Positions 23,212 through 34,605 of a DNA stretch of 64,000 nt are shown in pieces. Source of the DNA: Marsupella aquatica (lineage: Eukaryota > Marchantiophyta); assembly GCA_973895155.1 (NCBI GenBank), contig OZ316893.1:3286001-3350000 (forward strand), in the 5' to 3' direction. The first letter of the stretch is position 1. Every line of letters starts with the position of its first letter. The position numbers and the translations under genes are program-made. Below the pieces are notes generated by a model. It worked only from the letters and a program-made list of their open reading frames with translations. It was not told the origin of the DNA and ran no database searches.

Positions 23212-24051
23212 ATGATCCCAATAGAAGAGACTGAGATTTTTGAATCTCTTCAGGTGATCTCAACCCCTCAAAAATTTGTGAATCTTCTCAGAAGTATCCG
23301 GCAAGACCAAAAAGGAAGAGGGGAACTGGAATTTCTGGTTAGCATGCAAAAGAACATTTCCTTCCCTTTTCTTCAAAGGTTTTTGTTGCCCGGCCAAGGA
23401 TGCCGAGATGAAAGTGCGCACATTTTCAAAATGTCCATTAAGGGTGAAGGCTGTGGTCTGGATCTTCTTCGAAGGATGACCCCCGGAGGGCCTCTTGAGG
23501 GTGCTTGGGTAAGTTTTGATGTGATGCATCGAATGACTAAGGATTGGCTTACGTTCAGTGTCCATGTTTATGACCATAACTATCGTGCACTTTGCACGAT
23601 ATTCACTTGCGAGTTGCGGGCAGAAGATACAAAATCACTTGAGAGGGCTTGGCATCTAATGTTGGAGGTAGCGGCTGAAAATGGTCTTGAGAATGTACAC
23701 ATTCATGGTTTCATGGCGGACAATGCTCAAGCAGGTTGGAATGCTGTCAGGAATGTGTTCTTTGAGGGAATACCGAATCCTGAACGTGAACGATCAGATG
23801 CGTTTCATTTCTTCCAGTCATTTCGGAGACACTCAATCGAAGGCATTCATGAGGGAAAGCAAGGTGAACATCGTGCCCTTTGGGATAGGTTGCGGAATGC
23901 AGAATCGTTTATTGAGGCATATCGTATTTCGAGAGAAATTGATGCGTGGTGGAGGGCTGGTAATTGTTACCCTGGGAAATTATGAATGTTGCAAGGTTGG
24001 ATATCTTGGTGGGTGGTCCGATGGCGCCAATGGGGGAACTTTATCAGATTG
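23212..24051 (+). CDS. MULE transposase, catalytic core
   Basis: The first candidate catalytic Asp is in SFDVMHRM. It is followed by strands LTFSVHVYDHNYRALCTIFTC, helix RAWHLMLEVAAENG and FMADNAQAGWNAV, which has the MULE FxxDxxxAxxxA pattern and the second Asp. Then comes DAFHFFQSFRRH, matching the MULE (C/D)xFHxxQ motif, and a downstream acidic helix (AESFIEAY) that could supply the Glu. One open frame ends at 23985. Near the GGGAAATTATGA run a frame change leads to a segment reading NVARLDILVGG, and GTGAGT at 24052 is a good donor. The protein would cut and transfer element ends in the nucleus. Confidence 0.65.
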
Positions 24052-24259
24052 GTGAGTTTTCTAAACACTTGTTGGTTAGCGCCTGGCGCTACTCATACTA
24101 GTTCTACTATACAGGCATTAGTACTATTGAGGGTCTCTAGGCTAGCGCCTGGCGCTACTCAAAAAGGTAATACTTGATATCCTATACAAGCATTCAGGGT
24201 TCTATTTTATATTTCTTGGCACTATTGAACTCTCTAAACTTGTTTCCTGCTTTCTACAG
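24052..24259 (+). other. transposase intron carrying two palindrome A copies
   Basis: A GT-AG intron of about 208 bp (GTGAGT...TTTCTACAG). It contains TAGCGCCTGGCGCTA twice, at 24077-24091 and 24143-24157. The exact phase across this junction is uncertain. Confidence 0.6.
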
Positions 24260-25765
24260 AGCAAGAGTGCAGAAGAAGCAGCGATGATCCCAAATTGTGG
24301 TGGATCCGAGTCGTCTCACGCGTCGATGATTGCTTGGCAAACCAAGAAGAAGGTTGGCATCTTTGAAGGGTGTGAAACAGATCAGAACAGGGCGATATCT
24401 CAAATTGCCGCCTATACGGCTTACAAAAGAGGATTGAACAGAGGGAATGGTCCAACTGTGTTTGAGTTGGCTTTCCGATCTGCTGATCTAGCGGGGTCCC
24501 CACGGTTGTTTGAAGAGGCTTCGAACCTTTTCCTTTCCAATGCGGCTGAATTCGATTTGGAAAGGAATTCACCTTTGAACGGGGATGTTGTTACACGATC
24601 AGTAAAGAGGAAGGGCCATGCTACTGGAAACGTCTGCGCTCAAGACTCCCACAGGCACGATACTGTCCTCATTACAACTCCAAACACCCGAGGTTTCAAG
24701 CGAAGAAATCTAAATAGAACTGAATTTTTGCCCATTCAATCTGAACCTCTGGTCCAAGATAGTGAAGTCGTCAATCTTATAGAGAGCGATTGTTCCGATA
24801 GCCTTAATGAGCGGACGCCTCCTCCTCCAATGCAAACGAGGTCATCGGTGACTCCAATTACTCCCCCAGCATATGTTCTTCGGGAAGAAACCCCGCCTGT
24901 GTTAGAGGCCAATGTTTCTTCTGGATCCTGGCATATTCGTCGAACTTCAAAGCATGGAGCCGGACCTGTTTGCAATGGATCCCTTGGCGGACAAGGAGAT
25001 CGTGATGAATGTCGTAATCGATTAAAGAAGGTAGGTTACCGGAAGGCAAGTGGAGTTGTTGGTATTGCAGTTCGAGCAGCGCGGCTTTTCAGAGGGGAAC
25101 CACATCCGGAACTGATCTGGTTCTGTCCAAATAATGTTTGTTACAAAAGTCGTCCTTGAAAAGGTGTGGTGAACGTTCCTCCCCCTGTCAATCACCTGCC
25201 TGTTGCATTGAGTACAAATCTTTCCGCAGCGGAGGTTGAGTTTCTGAAGGAGAATGGAATATCAATCGGTGGTGTAGGTCATGGTGTAGAAAATGCACCA
25301 ATTGGACTCGATCTCCGCATTGATGTCAATACTTTCCCTGAAAGAATCAATCTAGTTGAGCCGACAATTCGTTGTTTATCTCGAAACGGAAGGACGTGCT
25401 TATAGAGAGTGCATCTAACTAAGTCGCACTATAAGAAGATTGAAGCAGCTGAGAAAGAGGAGATGAAAGTAATATGTTCCAGGGATGTTGCAACAGGAAA
25501 TGGATGGGGCAAAAAAATTTGCGTCCAATCACACATCAATCACCACTCTTTGATTGCCTATTGGGTTCAGATTTGCTGCTTCCCGTGCTGTTCTTGCGAA
25601 GATTTTTACCGTCGTCATGCCCACAAAAAACCTTTCATGCCTTGCAAACATCTGTACTGGATTTATAAAAATGTTCTCAAGCTGGACCTACGAGAATCCA
25701 CATTATCAAGTCAGCCGATACTCACCGTTGGAGAAATACGTCTATTGTTGGAACAGGAAACTTGA
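24260..25765 (+). pseudogene. MULE transposase, C-terminal part with SWIM zinc finger
   Basis: One frame from 24260 to the TGA near 25763-25765, broken by TGA 25157-25159 and TAG 25403-25405. The first 100 residues are helical (GCETDQNRAISQIAAYTAYKRG). A low-complexity, Pro-rich region with charged runs follows. Near the end is CCSCEDFYRR...MPCKHLYWIYK, a clear SWIM finger (CxC...CxH), typical of the C-terminal side of Mutator-type transposases. Its presence supports assigning the whole plus-strand gene to the MULE family. The internal stops mean this copy is probably non-autonomous today. Confidence 0.7.
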
Positions 25766-26405
25766 GTGGAAACCGTTGGCTATTGTGTGGTTTACGTTCA
25801 ACCGTGCTTTCTTTTCTTTGTCGTTATCCAACGGCATTATCAGATAGACATTTTTTAGAATGAGTACGTTACATGTTTTTAATTTGGAGTGTCATCATAG
25901 GTAGCACCTGGCGCTAGTATTATTGACATATTGATTCAGTAATTGTCTAACGAGGGTTTTACACTGCCTTGTTTTTATTAGAGTTGGTTTTCCTGTCACA
26001 CTCGTTTTACCCCACCAGGAGGTTTTTTGGGAATCATTACATTATATGTTTTTAGTTTCTTAAAGTAGAGTGTCATCAATGGTAGCGCCTGGCGCTAGTA
26101 TTATTGACAATCGATTTAGATCGTGTACTTTTGAGGTTTGGACAATGCCTCGTTTTTATTAAAGTTTGGTTTCGAACGCCGTGATAAGTACTGTGAGTCA
26201 CTGGAAACATAAAATGCAATGGAGGTTTGGGATGGAGTTTTTGTTTGTTTTGCTGGTTACTGTAAATAGGAAGTAAATTTGAAGTAGGTATTTCCTGATG
26301 TGAGTAAAAACTTTGCTCATAACAGTTACATTTTCCTGATATGAGGAAAAATTTTGCTCGTAACAGTAAAAAAAACTCCTGTTTCCTGGCACGGTGTAAA
26401 CCCTC
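25766..26405. other. right arm of the MULE
   Basis: Noncoding. Palindrome A copies lie at 25902-25916 (TAGCACCTGGCGCTA) and 26083-26097 (TAGCGCCTGGCGCTA), embedded in a diverged direct repeat of about 180 bp (TGTCATCA...TATTATTGACA in both). Just inside the terminus, about 26297-26370 holds two copies of a roughly 50-bp unit ending in TTTGCTC(A/G)TAACAGT. Confidence 0.7.
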
Positions 26406-26414
26406 ATTCTAGCG
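26406..26414 (+). repeat. 9-bp target site duplication, right copy (ATTCTAGCG)
   Basis: Identical to 4610-4618, directly after the terminal ACCCTC of the MULE. Confidence 0.9.
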
Positions 26415-26741
26415 ATGGAATTGTGGGATAGTATGATATCCTCTGTGGAGTCATATGGTTGCAAGCACATGTTGTTGAGCAAAGGGGTTGGCATAGGCTC
26501 AAACAGCAAGCTGACAAAGAAACTTGGGCTGTCCGCCAGGATGTCATTGAAGCAGCATTGGACAGATGTTGGAGTATTCAACATCAATGAGGACCACAAA
26601 ATTAGTGAATCTTGCACTCCATTGCGATCAGCTATGTGGAGAGCTGAAGTGTATAGGCCTGGCGATCACGTTGTTGTACTAGTAGATGGGAGTACAGATG
26701 CTTCACATCCTCAAAACTGGAAAGCAATACTCCAAAAGATT
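26415..26741 (+). pseudogene. TNP2-like transposase, middle piece between MULE and copia
   Basis: It continues in phase from 4618. The product has a helical stretch, then PGDHVVVLVDGSTDASHPQNW and KAILQKI, a small beta-rich domain like the one after the catalytic core of TNP2-type proteins. The frame is cut by the copia LTR after AGATT (26737-26741) and continues in phase at 32712 (ATT then TTC ATG CAC). It has no stop of its own. Confidence 0.7.
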
Positions 26742-27216
26742 TGTTGAGCATAGACGACGATCGCAACGGCAAGCCCATGAACCATCCAACGCACAATAGT
26801 CGACACAAGAGATACGTGGTTCACCTCCTTGAGGCTACGTCCACGGGAACACACAAGAGAACTTTACTGAACTCTAAGCCCGTCGGCTATACCGAGTCTC
26901 CACAGTGTAAGCTCTCCCTATCTCTCAAGTGGCTCCATAACAATGAGCCTTGGTTCTACCTCTCCAAGCACACATGCCTCTTATGATATAGTGTGCAACT
27001 TAGTTGTACCTAACCACATAGTTGTACCTAACCACATAGTTGTACCTAATCACGTAGTTGTACCTAACCACATAGTTGTACCTAATCACGTAGTTGTACC
27101 TAACCACATAGTTGTACCTAATCACATAGTTGTACCTAACCACGTAGTTGTACCAACCCACGTTGTTGTACCAACCACGTCATACCTAACCTAGACGTAA
27201 GAGTAAATACCCAACA
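26742..27216 (-). repeat. copia 3' LTR (475 bp) with 18-bp minisatellite
   Basis: Same sequence as 32232-32706. At 27002-27172 it holds about ten units of an 18-bp repeat (GTTGTACCTAACCACATA and CACGTA variants). On the inner side it abuts AATCTTCCCCTTGACTC, whose reverse complement is a purine-rich tract (AAGGGGAAGA), the expected plus-strand primer. Confidence 0.9.
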
Positions 27217-27407
27217 ATCTTCCCCTTGACTCTGGTCTAGGGGAGAGTAATACTGCCAATGTATATGATCCCTCAGCGGGAAGTTCTGGACAGAAACCAA
27301 ACCGGTTTCCCTCTCTAACTAGAGCAAACCAGAACTAAGCCGTAGCCTAATACATAGGAATGAGGAAGAGCATATATCAGTAATTACAATGAATGTTTAA
27401 GAAAACT

Positions 27408-30400
27408 CTACTTGTGATGCAATTGCAAAACCTGCAATACGTCACGGTGTCTAGAGAAACTCTCCAAAGGAATCACTTTGGTAAATGCGTCAGCCGGGTT
27501 GAGTTTACCATCAATCTTGACTAGCTCAAACAAATTATCAGACACAGCCTGCCTGATAAAATGGTACCTGACGTCAATGTGCTTCACTCTACTGTCCATC
27601 ACCTGGTTCACAGCAAGGTGGAGCGCACTTTGACTATCACAATGGAGCTTCACATTCCCCTATGGCAATCCCATTTCAGTGATAAGTCTATCCAACCAAA
27701 TCGCTTCCTTTGCTGCTTCTGCAGCTGCAACATACTCCGCTTCTGTAGTAGACTGAGCAATACACTTCTGCAAAGTAGACCTCCAACTTATGCATCCACC
27801 GCCAAGTGTGAACACGTATCCTGTTGTTGATCTCCTTCGGTCCAAATCTTGTCCATAGTCAGAATCTACATAGCCAATCAATGATCTAGCATTCTTTGCA
27901 TTCGCATCAAATAAAAGACCATGATCCACGGTACCCTTCAAGTACCTGATAATCCACTTCACTGCTTCCCAGTGTACCTTCCCTGGATTCGACATGTACC
28001 TGCTCACCTTGCCCATAGCCATGGCAAGATCAGGTCTAGTGCAAGTCATCAAATACATGAGACTCCCCACTGCCTTGTCATATGGAACCTTTGACATCAA
28101 CCCCTTCTCTGTGTCATCCGTAGGACAGAACGCTGATGATAACTTGAAGTGTGGAGCCAACGGGGTACTTACTGGCTTGCTATTCTCCATGTTGAACCTT
28201 GCAATTACCTTCCTCGCATAACTGCTCTGCGTCAACCATAGCTTGCCAGCCTCCAAGTCCCTAGTGATCTCCATACCCAAAATCCTCTTAGCTGGCCCTA
28301 AGTCCTTCATCTTAAACTCTGCACTAAGCAGTGCCTTGAGCTTAACAATCTCAGACCTATCCTTGGCTGCAATTAGCATGTCATCCACATAAAGTACTAA
28401 AACAATGAACCCAAAGACAACATTCTTCACCGGTTTCAAATACACACAAGGGTCAAATACACTTCTGTGAAAACCTTGTGACCGAATCCAATCGTCAAAC
28501 CGCTTGTTCCACTGTCTTGGTGACTGCTTCAACCCATACAAGGATTTCAGCAATCTGCAAACCAATTCCTCCTGTCCTCTCTTCACAAAACCTAGCGGTT
28601 GTCTCATGAAGATCACCTCTTCCAATGTGCCATAGAGGAAAGCTGTGACAACATCCATCTGATCTAGGAGCAGACCAAACATTACAACAAGTACACACAA
28701 TAGTCGTATTGTAGAGTACTTAGCAACTGGTGAGAAGACCTCATTGTAATCCACACCTTTCTCTTGTGTGAATCCCTTTGCTACCAATCTAGCCTTGTAG
28801 ACCTTCGATCCACCTCCTATGGAATTATCCTTCAGCTTGTAAATCCACTTGCTGTCCACCACTTGCTGACCCTTAGGCAGCTTAACAAGCTCCCAAGTTT
28901 TGTTGTCCTTTAGTGACTGCATCTCCGTTTGCATTGCTGCAGTCCACTTCTGCTTCTCTTTTGAAGCACTTGCCTCATGAAATGAAGAAGGTTCTCCTTC
29001 TTCCAAAATTAACGCATCACCCTCATCATCAGCTGTAAAATCATCCTCTTGCAGTTGAGATGAATCAACCCACTGTCCATACCTTGATGGAGCGTGTACA
29101 GTGCGACCAGATGTTCTTCTAGTCGATGACTCCGATTGATCTGCGTGTGCTGGTACAATTTGAAGCTCAACAGCATCCACTTGTTGCTCACCAGCATCAA
29201 CAAACTCCTCTGGTTCCTCTGGCATAGGAACCAGCTCCATAATTGGAGCAACTCCTTCTCTCCGGTCATGCATCTCATAACCAATCTCCCCCTCAACGAG
29301 ATCCGGGATAGGAGATTTTCCTTTGTCAGTACGGGAGACCTGAGTATTCTCCCCCTCCTTCAATAATCTGGATTCATTGAAGGAAACATCCCTACTGACA
29401 ACGAGCTTACAGGCAATAGGATCCCATAGCCTATAGGCTTTCACACCACTCTGGTACCCAAGAAAAACACATTTCCTGGAGGTAGGATCCAACTTGGTCC
29501 TATTCTGCTTTGGTGTGAGAGCATATGCATCACTTCCAAAAATTACCAAGCCATGATAGTCTGCTTGCCGCTTATAGCGCATCTCAAACGGCGTTTTGAA
29601 ATTGATAGCACTAGAAGGAGAAAGATTTACCAAATAAGCTGCGGTATTGACAGCTTCTGCCCAAAATTCTTGTGGTAAACCTGATTGGCTCAACATACTC
29701 CGTGACCGCTCCAACAGTGTCCGATTGAGCCTCTCAGCGACACCATTCTGCTGCGGAGTATAAACTGTGGTGAGATGGTGAGTTATCCCCTGTTCTGAAC
29801 AGTACTCTTCAAATTCCATTGAAGTGTACTCCCCGCCGTTGTCTGACCTCAGACTCTTCACCCTTGTATCCAAACACTTGATCGTGTTTCCAGTCTGATT
29901 CTCCACCTGGGCCTTCCACTTCTTAAAAATGGACAAGACATCAGACTTATGCGTCATGAAATAAATCCACACAAATCTTGAGTAATCATCAATAAATGAT
30001 ACATAGTACAACTTTCCAGAGTGTGAGGGAGTCGGGGATGGACCCCACACGTCACTATGTATGTACTCAAGAACCGCTTTGGAACGATGAGTTCCAACAC
30101 CAAAAGCACGACGATGCTGCTTTCCAAGAATGCAATGCTCACAAAACTCTAATTTACAAGATTGCAAATCAGAAATGAGTCCATTCTTCCGTAAGATAGC
30201 CAAACCCTTCTCACTCATGTGGCCTAGCCGTGAATGCCACAGTTGAGTCATCTCCTCGTGAGACTTGGTTACATTGGCCTCTCCACATACAGTATTGCCC
30301 TGTAACACATACAAATTCTTTTGTCTACTCCCCTTCAAAATCATTGTCTCTCCCGACCTGACTTGAAGTTCACCATCAATAACGCTCCATTGATGACCAT

Positions 30401-31715
30401 TTGAATCCAACACACCGAGTGAAATCAGATTCTTACGCATGCCAGGTACATACCTGACTCCGGACACTATGCGCACAGCGCCATCAAACATTTGAATCTT
30501 CACAGACCCAATTCCCTCAATTTGACAGGAGTGATCATTTCCCATCAGAACTGAACCGTTTGAAACAGAGTAAGAACTGAAAAACTCACGAATGTAACAA
30601 ATATGAAAAGAGCAAGCACAATCAAGAATCCACACATCATCTGCTCTCCTAGATGACGTGCACAGGGCATACCCCCGGCTTCATAAAACATACTCATCAT
30701 TGAGTAAATCAGCTTCTCCATCAGCCCTAGCCACATTTGCCGATGAAGTTTCCGCTGCCTTTCCCTTACAGTCTCGCTTGAAGTGTCCAACTTGGTTGCA
30801 CTTCCAACATGTCACCTGCCTCCTCTGAGGGGATTTACCCTTGGACTTAGATCTGGATTTAGATCTAAACTGGGTTCTACGGTCCCCAGTTGGTCGCTGC
30901 ATACTCCTCCCACGGTTAACATTGAGGGCAGCACCAGATGATGAAGGCTGTGACGTGATGTGCATCTTCTGCTGAAGATCATCACTAAGCAGAGAACTTA
31001 CCACGTCATTGTATGAAATGGTATCCCTATCACGATGCAACAACACTCGTGATAGGGACTGGTAAGATGGAGGCAATGAACTAAGAAGCTGCAGAGCCTT
31101 CGTCTCATCATTCAAAGTCTCCCCAAGGTTTTCCAAGTCAACGACCATGTCGTTGAAAGCATCCACATGGTCTTGCAACTTCGTACCAGATTCCTTCATC
31201 CTGAAACTCATCAGTTTGTAGGAAGTGTAGAGCCGGTTCGACAACTCCTTGCGGTGATACTTGCTCTGCAATTCCGCAAACAAGGACATGCAATCCTTAT
31301 GTGCACCTAACTGCTTGATGATGGGAGGCATGAGATAGAGTGTAACACACCACACTCCCTGCTCCTGCATGCGGTCCCATTGTTTCTCATCAACATCGTC
31401 TTCACGAGGGCTCAGCAGTTGGCCCATCCCTGACGCATAAAGCACTCCCTTCACTTGCTTCTCCCATAGCAAGTAGTCAGAGCGCCCATCATACTTTGTC
31501 ACTTCATACTTGGGTCCCCCAAGCTTGAAAGTCCCCATCTTCTTCTTTACCGTGAGCTCCGGTAGTAGTACTGCTTCCTCCACCACACGCCGCACCAGTG
31601 ATGGTATCGGTGTCACGTGCTCTTCCTCCTGCTCCTCTCTCTGCCCCTGAAACCTCCGCGGTGATCCTCGTGCTTCAAGTTCCACGTCTTCAAAAAACTC
31701 CTCCGAATCACTCAT
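27408..31715 (-). pseudogene. copia gag-pol polyprotein, two internal stops
   Basis: A single frame of about 1435 codons from ATG 31715 to 27408, interrupted by TGA at 30681-30683 (after gag) and TAG at 27660-27662 (inside RNase H). Gag has the UBN2-like core (YDGRSDYLLWEKQVKGVL) and zinc knuckle CWKCNQVGHFKRDC. Protease starts WILDCACSFH, where the usual Ser of D-S-A is Cys. Integrase has an HHCC region (HSRLGHMSEKG...CEHCILGK) and DDE residues in SDVWGP, SDNGGEY and NGVAERLNRT. RT has LYVDDMLIA. RNase H has DSDYGQDLD, STTEAEY and CDSQSALHL. Both stops could come from CGA and CAG by one transition. Otherwise the frame is intact, in line with identical LTRs. Confidence 0.9.
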
Positions 31716-32217
31716 ATGAGAAAGTCACAAAAAAAGTTGTTTTTCACAACTTCTCAAAAAACTCGAAACTCAACACCGCCGCGTAGCCCACAAAGCTAGG
31801 AGTCCAATACTTGTCAACAACGAATGTTGATCAACTGCACTTGGTGCCGTCACCAAGTCCAACAAGGTAATTGATTTTGCTTAGCCTTCCTCTTTGCATC
31901 AAAGAGCCAATCCCGGACTCAAAAACAATTGTCTTGCCTCAATCTCTCCATTGAGTCAAAACACTTGACGCTTCTCCCTCCGAGTCGATTGCCAACTTTC
32001 TTCACAAAATCCAGAACGACGAAAACTTAGATCTCTCTGCACCACGAGCTCCGTTCAACGATTTCTTCACACCGTTAGAAAGCTCTTGCCCTGATCTATC
32101 CGTTGAGCCCATAAACTCCAAGTTCCATGCGATGGAACTCTGGAAAATCCACCAACACTCAACGCTGGAAAAACCGTCATGAAATCCCGTCACGAACACA
32201 CGTCACCTCCCAAGCAT

Positions 32218-32229
32218 GCTCTGATACCA
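32218..32229 (-). promoter_or_regulatory. copia primer binding site (initiator tRNA-Met)
   Basis: On the minus strand this reads TGGTATCAGAGC, two bases from the LTR end. It is the usual sequence complementary to the 3' end of plant initiator tRNA-Met. Confidence 0.95.
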
Positions 32230-32231
32230 AT

Positions 32232-32706
32232 TGTTGAGCATAGACGACGATCGCAACGGCAAGCCCATGAACCATCCAACGCACAATAGTCGACACAAGA
32301 GATACGTGGTTCACCTCCTTGAGGCTACGTCCACGGGAACACACAAGAGAACTTTACTGAACTCTAAGCCCGTCGGCTATACCGAGTCTCCACAGTGTAA
32401 GCTCTCCCTATCTCTCAAGTGGCTCCATAACAATGAGCCTTGGTTCTACCTCTCCAAGCACACATGCCTCTTATGATATAGTGTGCAACTTAGTTGTACC
32501 TAACCACATAGTTGTACCTAACCACATAGTTGTACCTAATCACGTAGTTGTACCTAACCACATAGTTGTACCTAATCACGTAGTTGTACCTAACCACATA
32601 GTTGTACCTAATCACATAGTTGTACCTAACCACGTAGTTGTACCAACCCACGTTGTTGTACCAACCACGTCATACCTAACCTAGACGTAAGAGTAAATAC
32701 CCAACA
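32232..32706 (-). repeat. copia 5' LTR (475 bp) with 18-bp minisatellite
   Basis: Identical by eye to 26742-27216. The minisatellite lies at about 32492-32662. The element is transcribed leftward from this LTR. Duplication AGATT follows at 32707-32711. Confidence 0.9.
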
Positions 32707-32711
32707 AGATT

Positions 32712-33401
32712 TTCATGCACGAATTCGATGGCCACATGGACATATTCTTTGAGGCGGATTGGTATAAACAACAGTATACACAAGATCCTCGGCAAAATTT
32801 ACTGTCTTGGGAATGAGATGAGTATTCCCTGTTTACTCTTTTGGAACCAAAAGTATATCACGCAAATGGCAACAACTGTAGGCCTATGTCAAGAATTCTA
32901 CACAAGTTCTTCCCAATTCAAAGAGGCGGGAGGGAGGTTGTAGCCTTGGAGATTGGAGATACTTTAGTACGGGAACTCCCTACCACAATTGCAAACTGCC
33001 CTCCTTTCCCAGAGGTAGGGGACATAATGATTGCAATAGCGGACTCACTTTCCGTCCCTGACCTGTGTGTTGTAAGGGAAGTCCTCCTTCCCAGGCGCGA
33101 TGCGGCAACGGAAATGCAAGCGGGGGATGTAGGAGTGGACGGTGCTTCTGACGGGGAGGAGGAGGAGGAGAGAGGGGATGACATGGCAGAATCGCACAAT
33201 GCAAATGATACTGAGAAGGACCTCGGGAAGGTTGGTGTGAGCTGGTTGTCTGTACAGGGTTCTCGGTCAAGTTGCCCAATCTACAAGGCAGCGTCACAAA
33301 TTGATGAACACATCACCTTTCAAAGATTAGTTGCATTGAGGCTTGATTTTCGTGCAATTGGACTTCACCATGGTATCCCTGTACGGTGGAATACCGTATA
33401 G
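32712..33401 (+). pseudogene. TNP2-like transposase, 3' piece
   Basis: It reads on in phase from 26741: FMHEFDGHMDIFFEADWYKQ, then TGA at 32814-32816, then the same frame to TAG at 33399-33401. After the stop come LEPKVYHANGNNCRPMSR, a long hydrophobic-acidic stretch and an E-rich run (DGEEEEERGDD). The W-Y-x-Q segment matches the end of the small beta domain begun at 26415. Adding up pieces and introns, the intact transposase would have been about 1,400 codons. Confidence 0.65.
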
Positions 33402-34130
33402 TAATACCATGGAAAGTCCCAAGTACGACACAAAGAAAGATACTATGGGATATGACAACACTTGAGAGGCGCCGTTTTGTCAATAACTGAATACTGACCA
33501 GGATGCAGACCGTAGGATGTGTGAGATGCAGGTCAGACATGAGCCTGTGATGGTGACACTATGGTGCTTCACACGGGGTATGATCGGGGACGGCACGGGT
33601 CACGAATATCATTGGATTCTGGGTCGGACGTGACATAATGGATGGGTATTACCAGGTTACTTGGGAACGTGATAAAATGTACATTGGGGGAGTGAAAGGG
33701 CGGTGCCACCGATCGGAGACAAAATCTTTGTTGTGAGATCTACTACTGAAACTGTAGTGACTAAATGATGCATGCCACTGCGCACATGAACGCCCTATGA
33801 GGAATTCCTTATAAGCTTTGGGCAATGGTGCGAGCTCCTGAGCTCCAGTCTTTGATTGTGTAGGTTTCATAAATCTTTGTGGCTGACAAGTCTGCCATTG
33901 GATAACACTTGGGGTGTTAGCAACGGAAGCAAGTATTGACGAGCGCGGGGTGACGTTTGAGGATTGGTGAAAGTATGGTTCGTTGACATGATCGTCCAGC
34001 GCCGGTTGCATTGTTGATGCAGAGCGACGAGGATATCACAGATCGTATGTACCGCTCTTTCACTCAACTCCTTTGGTTCTTAATTCCGCATGAAGTATAT
34101 TGATCAATTGTTAGAATGGCGCAACTAAGG
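33402..34130. other. spacer between the two genes of the old DNA transposon
   Basis: No convincing coding frame. A 120-codon minus-strand frame at 33649-34011 has no recognisable motif. The spacer ends at the gypsy duplication CCTGC (34131-34135) and would have continued into the TTTGTTTGTACAG acceptor at 46308-46320. Confidence 0.45.
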
Positions 34131-34135
34131 CCTGC
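34131..34135 (+). repeat. gypsy target site duplication, left copy (CCTGC)
   Basis: CCTGC precedes TGTGACG here and follows the terminal CGACA at 46303-46307. Confidence 0.9.
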
Positions 34136-34492
34136 TGTGACGCCGCCGGTACGGCGGTTAATGAGTGATTCAGTCTAACTGCGCTCGGCACGCGCGTTAG
34201 GTGTGTCTTAGGCCGCTATTATTAGCATAACGACAGTATTTAGGTAATCATTAGGGGTAGGACATCATTAGGCAATAAGGGGGACTTCAGGTTCGGACTG
34301 GCGGCAGGTCGCTATTCGCACACCCGGGTTACGAGCGTGGAAGGGCCCCTCCCTCGGGTCCGTATAACGAACTTAAGGAAGCGGCCACTGACGCACGCTG
34401 ACTCAGACTGGCGGAGTGGCCGGTACACCACAAGCATGAGCGGTTCAGCCTATGGGCGTCGAGGAGACGTCGGGGATCGACAAGCCCTCAAA

Positions 34493-34501
34493 GTATAAAA
34501 G
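34493..34501 (+). promoter_or_regulatory. TATA box of the gypsy 5' LTR
   Basis: GTATAAAAG followed by GGGAGCCAACC, conserved at 43620-43628 in the 3' LTR. It is placed where transcription would start upstream of the LTR frame. Confidence 0.7.
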
Positions 34502-34605
34502 GGGAGCCAACCCTTTGTAGTGCACCAGTCCATCAGTCCGCGCGCCAACTTCGACCCTAGCTCTCTCGTTCTAGCTCTCTAGGTCGCCACTACTATCTCC
34601 TCTGA

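Larger units (their letters stand above)
4619..26405 (+). mobile_element. Mutator-like element (MULE), 21.8 kb including nested insertions
   Basis: The element lies between two copies of the 9-bp duplication ATTCTAGCG. Its ends form short, imperfect inverted repeats: the left end reads GGTATAACGACCGTGACAG and the reverse complement of the right end reads GAGGGTTTACACCGTGCCAG. Both are followed by a GGAAACAGG-containing stretch. It carries a minus-strand gene (15094-18045) and a plus-strand MULE transposase (19845-25765), divergent around a palindrome-bearing tandem array. It also holds a nested gypsy solo LTR (5654-10323) and probably a second palindrome-bearing fragment (about 11.2-15.0 kb). 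Copies of TAGCGCCNGGCGCTA occur from 5150 to 26097, on both sides of the solo LTR, which shows that the flanks belong to one element. Confidence 0.85.
26742..32706 (-). mobile_element. Ty1/copia retrotransposon, complete, 5.97 kb, minus orientation
   Basis: Flanked by the 5-bp duplication AGATT (26737-26741 and 32707-32711). Two 475-bp LTRs (26742-27216 and 32232-32706) start TGTTGAGCAT and end CCCAACA as read on the plus strand. I see no difference between them, so the insertion is recent. The primer binding site is at 32218-32229 and the polypurine tract at about 27217-27227. The order of domains on the minus strand is gag, protease, integrase, reverse transcriptase, RNase H, which defines copia. 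Confidence 0.95.

Noticed and set aside
33649-34011. 120-codon minus-strand frame
   Set aside because: No motif, no homologue in the window, and it ends near the gypsy insertion. Probably chance.
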